A stretch of 47,517 nt of DNA, taken from NCBI GenBank assembly GCA_947627955.1, contig CANQXZ010000007.1, forward strand, positions 1-47,517. The letters run 5' to 3'. The position numbers and the translations under genes are program-made. This DNA is from an uncultured Clostridia bacterium. Its GTDB lineage: Bacteria > Bacillota > Clostridia > Christensenellales > Borkfalkiaceae. The notes under the pieces are model-generated. The model did not search any database, was not told the DNA's origin, and worked only from the letters and a program-made list of their open reading frames with translations. How positions within the stretch are numbered: the first letter of the stretch is position 1; each line of letters starts with the position of its first letter. Of the stretch, positions 41,409-47,517 are shown piece after piece.

Positions 41409-42635
41409 TCAAATCGCCCAATTGCCCTTTTCGAACACCTTTATGCGCTTGCCGTCCTCTGTGACGCCTACAATGCTCATATCCGCGCTGCCTATCATGA
41501 AGTCCACGTGGATCATGGAGTCGTTTACGCCTGCCGCCTTGCACTCCTCCACCGTCATATTTTCAAAGCCGCAGAGGCACTCGTTGAAGCCCCTGCCGAG
41601 GGCGAGGTGACAGCTCGCGTTCTCGTCGAAGAGCGTATTGTAAAAGAGTATCCCCAGGTTGTTTATGGGGCTGTTATAGGCTATCAGCGCGACCTCGCCG
41701 AGGCGGGAAGCACCCTCGTCCATAGCCACCATCTTTTCGAGCACGTCCTGATTTTTTTCGGCGTGCACTTCGGCGACCTTGCCGTTTTCGAAGCGTATCC
41801 AGAAATTCTCAATGAGCTTGCCCTGATAGGAAAGGGGCTTCGTCGCCACCACCTTCCCCTCTGCGGAGCCGCTCAAAGGCGAGGTAAACACCTCTTCGCT
41901 CGGGATATTGGGATTGAAATAAATTTTTGTGCCCAAAGTGGTTTCGCCGCCGCCCGCGAACCTGCCGCGCGGGTTCAGCCCCACCTTGAAATCTGTGCCG
42001 TTCGCGCTCTTGTATTCGAGGCAGGTAAAGTTGTAGCCGTTGAGCAGTTTGCAGTGCCGCGCGAGCTCGGCGTTGTGCTTTTCCCACGCCGCGATGGGGT
42101 CGTCGTCTACGCGTGAAGCGGTCAAAATGGCTTCCCACAGCCTTTCTATGGCTTTATCGCAGGGAAGGTCGGGGAAAATCTTTTGCGCCCACTCCCTGCC
42201 CGGGACTGCCGCTATACACCATTGATACTTGTTTTCGAGCGCCTCGCGGTAGGGCTTGATTATGGGGAACCGCGCCATGTTCGCGTTGGCTATCTTCTCG
42301 CTGTCGGTGCCGTTGAGCCCGTCGGGGTCGTCGGAATCGAGCCACAGCGTGCAGGTGAGCTTATCCACCTTCCTCTGCCACTCGGCTTTTTCGACTTCGG
42401 TCACCTCGGAGAGGCTTTCGAGCGTTCTGTGATCATAGTGCAGTTTCGTGACGGGCATGTACGACCACTCCACCTTTACGCGCTCGGCGCCGAGCTTGTA
42501 GCACTCCTCCACGCACATGGCGACAAATTCGGGCTGGTCGAGCCCGCAGCGGACAAGCACTTCCTGCCCCTTTTGAACGTTCAGCCCGCACTTCACTATG
42601 AGACGGGCATATTTTTGTAATCTTTCCTGTTGCAT
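41409..42635 (-). CDS. M29 family aminopeptidase (AmpS/PepS-like)
   Basis: 408 aa, the usual length of M29 metallo-aminopeptidases, which release N-terminal residues from peptides in the cytosol using two metal ions. Expected ligands are seen: Glu in NIPSEEVFTSP, Glu in GASRLGEVAL, His in ENASCHLALGRGF, and His/Asp in MIHVDFMIGSADM. AAGGAAA precedes the ATG. Single gene. Confidence 0.94.
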   Translation of the reverse strand: MQQERLQKYARLIVKCGLNVQKGQEVLVRCGLDQPEFVAMCVEECYKLGAERVKVEWSYMPVTKLHYDHRTLESLSEVTEVEKAEWQRKVDKLTCTLWLDSDDPDGLNGTDSEKIANANMARFPIIKPYREALENKYQWCIAAVPGREWAQKIFPDLPCDKAIERLWEAILTASRVDDDPIAAWEKHNAELARHCKLLNGYNFTCLEYKSANGTDFKVGLNPRGRFAGGGETTLGTKIYFNPNIPSEEVFTSPLSGSAEGKVVATKPLSYQGKLIENFWIRFENGKVAEVHAEKNQDVLEKMVAMDEGASRLGEVALIAYNSPINNLGILFYNTLFDENASCHLALGRGFNECLCGFENMTVEECKAAGVNDSMIHVDFMIGSADMSIVGVTEDGKRIKVFEKGNWAI

Positions 42636-42666
42636 AAAAATTTCCTTTTATTTATTTTTCCCCTCT

Positions 42667-42695
42667 ATTATACGGACGAAACGCCCTTTTGGCAA
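42667..42695 (-). promoter_or_regulatory. Promoter of the M29 aminopeptidase gene
   Basis: TTGCCA (42690-42695), 17-bp spacer, TATAAT (42667-42672). Confidence 0.75.
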
Positions 42696-42743
42696 TCAAA
42701 AACGCCGTAGCTCCCTCCGAAAATTTGCGGGGAGCCCGCGGGC

Positions 42744-42788
42744 AAAAAATCCCCTCCCCCGAACGCACCAAAATCCGGGAGAGGGGAC
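42744..42788 (-). terminator. Terminator of the InlB-repeat lipoprotein gene
   Basis: TCCCCTCTCCCG paired with CGGGGGAGGGGA across a short loop, followed by six T. Confidence 0.8.
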
Positions 42789-42825
42789 CATGCAAAGAAT
42801 GTGTGAGCAAATTAAGATCGTTGCG

Positions 42826-44958
42826 TCACTTTGCGGTACGGGTCGTCATGATGCCGCTGAACGTGTCGCAGGAGAAGCTGAACCAGCCTGCTGTTCCGCC
42901 TGCATTCTGCAAGTATGCAAAGGCGACATCGCCAAGCCCCTCGAAAGCGACCGTAAATTCCAATTTCGACGTTGTTCCGCCCGTTATGGTAACTCTCGCT
43001 TCCGACGAGACATATTCCGTGCCGTTAACGGTGAGTGTAATTCTTCCGTTCTCGAATACCAAAGAAGCGCTCTCGCCGTCCGCCGTAGTGCCGCTATACG
43101 ACCACGTATAGTAGTAATTCGGGAACATATGCAAATCGCTTTCTGCCACAAATTCGATCACGATCGTGCTATCCTTCGGGATATAGAACTTATACGTGTT
43201 CCCGATTGCCGAGACCGTTACGTCTGCTCCGTTCACCGTGAGTTTTTTCAAGAAATATCCCTCGGCAGGAGAAATGTTGATCGTGACTTCTTCGTATGCC
43301 GCATACGTATCCTTTCCGCTCGCGGGAGAACTCAATTCATATGTTCCATTGTCGTCACACGTTACAGTGATGGTATATGCCTCTTCGCCCGTGACCCTAT
43401 CACACCAAACCTCATCGGTGTAATCCGAAAGGAAAAGCTGTTTATCGGTAATCGAGAAGAGTTGCCAGAGCTTGCTGCCGCGATAGAAATTATAACCGCT
43501 CATAAGCCCCGAAGTGTCAATGGGGTACACATGGCAGAGCGTTCCATCGAAAGTGAAAGAACCATTCGCGCCGATTTGCACTTCATGATACCCATTCGTG
43601 TAGTAATACCCTGCAAATTCCGTGAAAAATTTCTCATCGGGCGGAATCGTCATTGTATAAACGGCGGCGGAAGAGGCATCTCCCACAATGGTAAGCGTGA
43701 GTGTTTCTTCCTCTTCATTCCACACAAGCGTGTACTCCGTTCCGCCGGCAAGCAGCCTGTACGTCTTTGTCCTTTCATTGTAAGATTGCACGACGGCTTT
43801 ATCGTTCTCAATCGTAAGCCCACTCTCGTCTATCCGGATCGGATATCTCGAAGGGCCTGCATCCCAATCTCCCCACAATTCTTCGGGGAAATCGACGGAA
43901 TAGTTTACTCCCTCTTTCATGCAGGTCTGTACGACCACGCTTTCATCGGGCATGATGATCGTGAGGTTAAGAAGATATTTCCCGGCGCTCACTTCCTCAA
44001 GCGTGAAGGAATAGTGATACACATCCTCGCCCTCCGTCACGGTAAAGGCGAAACCGTCCTCCGTCGCCGTCAAAGGATATTCCGTCCCGTTGAAGGTGAA
44101 GCTGTCCTCTTCTATGACAAGCTCATAGGGAAGCGTCCCCGAACTCACGATAGACGTCCACGTTCCGATATAAGCGTCACGGGATGTAGCCGCCGAGAAG
44201 GAAATGACGATCTCCACATTCGCCGAAACGGTGAACGTGTACTTCCCTTCGACAAGCTCTTCTGCCACGTCTGTGCCGTTCACCATAACGCTCTTTACGG
44301 TGTGTTCTCCGTCTGCCGACACCGTAAGGGTGACTTCATCGCCATATAAGTAGGGGGCTTGTTTGGAAAGCTCGTATTCTCCGCCGTAACCGCAACTCAC
44401 CGTTGCCGTATAGGGGATGGGGGTGAAGGTGATCTCAACCGTCGTATCGCCTTCCAACCGCCATTGATATGTGTTTCCGTTGAAGGTGACGGCTTTCCCG
44501 TTCACCTTTACTTCGCTCGTCTGATAGCCGGCGTCCGGCGTAAGGGTGAGGGTTACGCGGTCTCCAACATGATGGTCCGAGGCAGGATCGAGCGAATATT
44601 TGCCGCCTGTGCCGCAATCTACCGTCACAGAGCATTCTTCGGGCGGAACGATCTCTTCCTCAAAACTGATGGAAATGGAGACATCCTTCGTCACGGTAAA
44701 GATATACCGATTCCCGATAAGTGACACTTTGCCGCCATTGATGAGGACATCGCCCACCGTATAGCCGTCGTCGGGCGTGACCGTAAGCGTGACCTGTGTA
44801 TTTTCGGGCACGGGGTTTTCGTGCGAGAGGGAATACTCGCCTCCGTCACCGCACGATACAGAGATATTGTAGCTCGTGGTCTCGTCGCAAGCTGCGATGC
44901 CGAGAGACAAGCAAATAATAGCAAGCGCGATAAACAGCGCTTTGAAATACTTTCTCAT
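42826..44958 (-). CDS. Large lipoprotein with divergent InlB B-type repeats
   Basis: 710 aa. The signal ends in the lipobox LGIAAC (Cys24). Four similar beta-rich modules can be seen, three in tandem (about 30-265) and one near 520-590; each has the form VSCG-GGEYSL..., VTLTVTPDDGYTV, VLINGG, YIFTVTKDVSISISF. These resemble the divergent InlB B-repeat (Flg_new-like) domain of Firmicutes surface proteins. Between and after them lie lipocalin-like beta segments (IGTWTS, FTFNGTEYPL, WGDW). It is probably exposed on the cell surface; binding partner unknown. AGGAG lies upstream. It follows the collagen-like lipoprotein gene past a terminator. Confidence 0.85.
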   Translation of the reverse strand: MRKYFKALFIALAIICLSLGIAACDETTSYNISVSCGDGGEYSLSHENPVPENTQVTLTVTPDDGYTVGDVLINGGKVSLIGNRYIFTVTKDVSISISFEEEIVPPEECSVTVDCGTGGKYSLDPASDHHVGDRVTLTLTPDAGYQTSEVKVNGKAVTFNGNTYQWRLEGDTTVEITFTPIPYTATVSCGYGGEYELSKQAPYLYGDEVTLTVSADGEHTVKSVMVNGTDVAEELVEGKYTFTVSANVEIVISFSAATSRDAYIGTWTSIVSSGTLPYELVIEEDSFTFNGTEYPLTATEDGFAFTVTEGEDVYHYSFTLEEVSAGKYLLNLTIIMPDESVVVQTCMKEGVNYSVDFPEELWGDWDAGPSRYPIRIDESGLTIENDKAVVQSYNERTKTYRLLAGGTEYTLVWNEEEETLTLTIVGDASSAAVYTMTIPPDEKFFTEFAGYYYTNGYHEVQIGANGSFTFDGTLCHVYPIDTSGLMSGYNFYRGSKLWQLFSITDKQLFLSDYTDEVWCDRVTGEEAYTITVTCDDNGTYELSSPASGKDTYAAYEEVTINISPAEGYFLKKLTVNGADVTVSAIGNTYKFYIPKDSTIVIEFVAESDLHMFPNYYYTWSYSGTTADGESASLVFENGRITLTVNGTEYVSSEARVTITGGTTSKLEFTVAFEGLGDVAFAYLQNAGGTAGWFSFSCDTFSGIMTTRTAK

Positions 44959-44978
44959 TATAACTCCTTATTTTGATG

Positions 44979-45012
44979 AAAAGCCCCTTTCCCCAAACAC
45001 GGGGAAAGGGGG
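44979..45012 (-). terminator. Terminator of the collagen-like lipoprotein gene
   Basis: CCCCTTTCCCC/GGGGAAAGGGG stem followed by TTTT on the leftward strand. Confidence 0.8.
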
Positions 45013-45044
45013 TCATAGTGCTTTTTATAGTCTGTGAGGACTCC

Positions 45045-46364
45045 TCACGATGCAGCCTCAATCTTTACAATAATGTTGCTACCCAACGTTACGCCACCCA
45101 ACTCGAAGCAGAAAGCGACATCATCACCCGAAGGAAGAGTCTTTGTAGCTGTAAATACATCGCTCGACTTCGTAATCGGAGGGGGCGAAACTGTAAAACT
45201 TGATTGGGCACTTGTTTTAGTCGCAAAGAGGATAGACATTACCGAGCTGCTGAAGGTCGATACAGTTATCGTCACGGACTTCCCAAGCAAAGTACTATCA
45301 ATAAGAACACTACTAAACGCGCTGACATTCGTATTGGGCACGTACGTTGGGATCTCAATCTCTTCTCCTGCTTTGATTTCAACAGGAGAATATTCCACCA
45401 ATTTCAATTTAGCACTAATATCCGAAGAAGAAGTTGAAGTTATAACGGGTTGATCAATCGTCGCGATTGTTTCATCAACGACGATGAAACCCTTAAATCC
45501 ATGCGTAGACGGGCTATAGAGGTCGTAGCTCATAGTTCGCGTTTGTGTTATTGACGTAGAACCAGTAGGCGTATTTGCTTTCACCGTAAGAACGCCATAA
45601 TTCGCCTCCGTCTCGGTTTCAACAACAAGCCAATACAATCCCGGAGTCACATCTTTGCAATCAAGGGTATAAGTCCCATTGCCTTCTATCGTGACATTGT
45701 TCCATGTCTTGACTGCGTCATCTGAAGGTTCAACTTCACCACCTGCATCTTTGCCGTCCGCGCCCTTAATATTTCCAACGGGGTTAGCACTCCAACCATC
45801 CGCAGTTTTTTCATATAAATCATAGGTATCAAGATCAAGATACAAATCTCCGTCATTGCCTAAAGTCGAATCGGTGGGCTTCCCATGACCATGACGGAAA
45901 GAGGTGCCATCTTTCCCATTAGTTCCATTAGTTCCGTTTGTTCCGTTCGTACCATCCGTTCCTTTAGGACCTGTCGCAGGAATATGCGTATCCTCTTCGC
46001 CTATGTACCAATTGCCATTTTCACCTATATGGGGGGTTATTCCATTTGTCCCGTTTGTTCCCGCAGCTTTAATACCTGTATTTTTATCGCCTATAAACCA
46101 ATATCCCGTTTCGGAGTCTATATGGGGTGTAATTCCGTCTTCGCCGGGTTCACCTTTTATGGAAGCGAGCCACTCTTCGTATGTCATGGGCTGCTTCCCG
46201 CTCTCCTCGGCGGATGCCACGTAGAGGGAATACACCTCGCGGATATTCGGGTCGTCATAGCCCTGAGGGTCTGTGCCGTTGTCGCATGCCGCAAATCCGA
46301 ACGCCGAGCCCACTGTGAGGGCTGCGCCCACGCAGAATACCGCCAATTTTTTCAACGCTTTCAT
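45045..46364 (-). CDS. Surface lipoprotein with collagen-like Gly-X-Y repeats
   Basis: 439 aa from the ATG at 46364. The signal ends in the lipobox GFAAC (Cys27). Residues about 75-185 hold Gly-X-Y runs (GPKGTDGTNGTNGTNG) and two copies of a module GITPHI(D/G)...YWFIGDKNTG / NWYIGEEDT, a pattern often seen in exported Firmicutes proteins. The C-terminal half (about 220-439) is a Ser/Thr-rich beta domain. It is likely a surface stalk or adhesin. AGGAG is about 13 nt upstream. A 130-nt leader carries a palindrome (46432-46456). Confidence 0.85.
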   Translation of the reverse strand: MKALKKLAVFCVGAALTVGSAFGFAACDNGTDPQGYDDPNIREVYSLYVASAEESGKQPMTYEEWLASIKGEPGEDGITPHIDSETGYWFIGDKNTGIKAAGTNGTNGITPHIGENGNWYIGEEDTHIPATGPKGTDGTNGTNGTNGTNGKDGTSFRHGHGKPTDSTLGNDGDLYLDLDTYDLYEKTADGWSANPVGNIKGADGKDAGGEVEPSDDAVKTWNNVTIEGNGTYTLDCKDVTPGLYWLVVETETEANYGVLTVKANTPTGSTSITQTRTMSYDLYSPSTHGFKGFIVVDETIATIDQPVITSTSSSDISAKLKLVEYSPVEIKAGEEIEIPTYVPNTNVSAFSSVLIDSTLLGKSVTITVSTFSSSVMSILFATKTSAQSSFTVSPPPITKSSDVFTATKTLPSGDDVAFCFELGGVTLGSNIIVKIEAAS

Positions 46365-46431
46365 GGTTCTTTTTTTACTCCTTGCATAAAATTTATAAAT
46401 GTATAAAATGTGCCCCGCCGTACAGAATTTT

Positions 46432-46456
46432 TTCATGGAAAATTATTATCCATGAA
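46432..46456. promoter_or_regulatory. Palindrome 1 in the lipoprotein leader
   Basis: TTCATGGA, 9-bp AT spacer, TCCATGAA: perfect 8-bp arms. It has a near-match at 46567-46591 in opposite orientation. Confidence 0.7.
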
Positions 46457-46500
46457 GTTTTTTTCCATTTTTGGTAAAATAATCTGAAATTTCTTTTATA

Positions 46501-46529
46501 ATTATAAAAATATTGGTTGACATATTCAA
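46501..46529 (-). promoter_or_regulatory. Promoter of the collagen-like lipoprotein gene
   Basis: TTGAAT (46524-46529), 17-bp spacer, TATAAT (46501-46506). It overlaps the opposing promoter at 46517-46545. Confidence 0.72.
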
Positions 46530-46545
46530 AAAAACGGCTTATTAT
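46517..46545 (+). promoter_or_regulatory. Divergent promoter facing rnpB
   Basis: TTGACA, 17-bp spacer, TATTAT. No protein gene follows; it may drive a short RNA. Confidence 0.6.
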
Positions 46546-46551
46546 AGTGAT

Positions 46552-46640
46552 AAGTCGTTGGATTTCTTCATAGATAATAATTTTCCATGAAGATTTGGCG
46601 GGGAGAAGTATTCTCCCCGCCAGATTTCGTTATGTGTTAA
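46552..46640 (+). ncRNA. Candidate small RNA
   Basis: From the predicted start near 46552 the RNA would hold palindrome 2 (46567-46591) and then a 12-bp hairpin (TGGCGGGGAGAA with its complement, 46596-46622). The T run after it is weak. There is no ORF. Existence is inferred only from promoter and structure. Confidence 0.3.
46567..46591. promoter_or_regulatory. Palindrome 2 downstream of the divergent promoter
   Basis: TTCATAGA, 9-bp spacer, TCCATGAA. It is the inverted counterpart of palindrome 1 with one change in an arm, equally placed downstream of its own promoter. Confidence 0.7.
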
Positions 46641-46660
46641 ATATGCAAAAATATATGTTA

Positions 46661-46695
46661 AAGCGGCGGGCGCGGATTTTCGCGCCCGCCGCCTT
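46661..46695 (-). terminator. Hairpin ending RNase P RNA
   Basis: GGCGGCGGGCGCG/CGCGCCCGCCGC stem right after the RNA 3' end; the T tract on the leftward strand is short. Confidence 0.65.
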
Positions 46696-46699
46696 AATG

Positions 46700-47057
46700 A
46701 TATGAGATCGATCTGTAAGCCGAGTTCTGTCGTGTACGGTCATCTATCTACACTTGCAGTCGCCTGCAAGTTCAAGCGATGTTCACGGTTTACGGCGGAC
46801 GGGCAGCCCTTCCCATTTAAGAGAGCCGCAAACCCAATCTTGCATCGGGTGGGGTTTAATTGGCTTGCCCCGTCGCCGGGGCAACGGTGAGCTCTTACCT
46901 CGCCATTCCACCCTTACCGCGCGTTGAGCGCGGCGGTGTATTTCTGTTCACTTTCCTTGAAGTCGCCTCCACCTGCCGTTAACAGGCACCCTGCCCTGCG
47001 ATGCTCGGACTTTCCTCACGCTGCTTTCGGCAGCCCGCGACCGTACGATCGACTCAA
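46700..47057 (-). ncRNA. rnpB: RNase P RNA (class A)
   Basis: About 358 nt. Diagnostic segments in RNA sense: GAGGAAAGTCCGAGC near the 5' end, GGGCAGGGTGCCTG, AGGGTGGAATGGCGAGGTAAG, and the 3' strand ACAGAACTCGGCTTAC that closes P4/P2. It is the catalytic RNA that trims tRNA 5' leaders. Exact ends are approximate. Confidence 0.93.
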
Positions 47058-47114
47058 ATCACGGACATTTTACCACCTTTTGCAAATTTAAAACAACTAT
47101 TTTTGGGTTTGATA

Positions 47115-47143
47115 TTGATTTTTGCCGCAATTTATTTTAAAAT
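47115..47143 (+). promoter_or_regulatory. Promoter of pyk
   Basis: TTGATT, 17-bp spacer, TAAAAT, about 28 nt before the AGGGAG-led ATG. Confidence 0.7.
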
Positions 47144-47177
47144 GGATTAGCAATAAAATATTTTTAGGGAGCTCGAC

Positions 47178-47517
47178 ATGAAAAAGACAAAGATTATATG
47201 CACTCTCGGACCCGCAAGCGACAACGAAGTGGTGCTTTCGGAGATGATCGACGCGGGAATGAACGTTGCGAGGCTCAACTTTTCGCACGGCACGCACGAA
47301 GAGCACGCCGCGAAGATCGCCATGATAAAGAGGGTGAGAGAGCGCAAAAAAGTGCCCCTGCCCATCATGCTCGACACAAAGGGACCCGAATTCAGGATAA
47401 AGACCTTTGCCGACGGCAAGATAACGCTTAAAGACGGCGATCCCTTCACCTTTACGACCGAGGACATAATCGGCGACAAGAACCGCGTTTCCGTCTCCTT
47501 CGAGGGGCTGTGCGAGC
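47178..47517 (+). CDS. pyk: Pyruvate kinase, N-terminal part (cut by window edge)
   Basis: 113 residues visible. The start MKKTKIICTLGPAS, then MNVARLNFSHG and PIMLDTKGPEFRI, is the conserved beginning of the pyruvate kinase barrel, including the Arg and Asn/Ser substrate and potassium ligands. It makes pyruvate and ATP from phosphoenolpyruvate at the end of glycolysis. AGGGAG lies upstream of the ATG. The rest lies beyond the window. Confidence 0.95.
   Translation, partial: MKKTKIICTLGPASDNEVVLSEMIDAGMNVARLNFSHGTHEEHAAKIAMIKRVRERKKVPLPIMLDTKGPEFRIKTFADGKITLKDGDPFTFTTEDIIGDKNRVSVSFEGLCE

Overview
The window looks like a chromosomal segment of an anaerobic, Gram-positive Clostridia-type bacterium (Bacillota), probably an uncultured gut lineage. 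The reasons are a Spo0A master regulator, a rubredoxin-first rubrerythrin, Firmicutes-type lipoproteins, strong AGGAG ribosome sites, TTGACA-17-TATAAT promoters, and a fairly GC-rich genome with AT-rich intergenic gaps. Species cannot be named from this sequence alone. Most of the window is housekeeping DNA with short operons on both strands.

Region 1 (1-24.2 kb): two hypothetical envelope genes, tRNA-Gly, an AEC permease, gdhA and tRNA-Ser. Next come an ilvA-ridA operon (deaminase plus the enzyme that clears its reactive enamine), a DegV protein, a YihY membrane protein, a Cys/Gly-rich small protein, rubrerythrin, argS with a HAD phosphatase, ychF, a membrane-bound XRE regulator, a DIP1984 protein, divergent gap and fba, a PAP2 phosphatase pair, a TetR regulator, murG overlapping mntP tail to tail, tRNA-Pro, a histidine phosphatase, an MBL-fold protein and tRNA-Leu.

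Region 2 (24.2-32.3 kb): a complete type II-A CRISPR-Cas locus. It has an array of 12 repeats and 11 spacers with a leader ending in the type II-A anchoring heptamer, then csn2, cas2, cas1 and a 1339-aa cas9 with all nuclease residues present. A tracrRNA gene is transcribed divergently from cas9. Its anti-repeat lies inside the predicted cas9 promoter. A 55-codon ORF and a GNAT gene follow.

Region 3 (32.4-47.5 kb): a VUT-family (queuosine precursor) transporter with an SDR gene, preceded by a preQ1-riboswitch-like leader; spo0A with an altered receiver pocket; an ABC-F ATPase downstream of a heterodimeric ABC exporter; an RlmI-like methyltransferase; an M29 aminopeptidase; two large repeat-bearing surface lipoproteins; RNase P RNA; and the start of pyk.

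The least ordinary signals are: (a) non-coding elements directly 3' of tRNA genes that carry inverted and direct copies of that tRNA's own 3' end, two of them sharing a core of about 155-165 bp, one abutting the CRISPR array; (b) at least six genes whose -10 box lies 6-9 nt before the ATG with no ribosome site, suggesting leaderless mRNAs; (c) the interlocked tracrRNA/cas9 promoters; (d) a pair of matched palindromes flanking divergent promoters beside rnpB.
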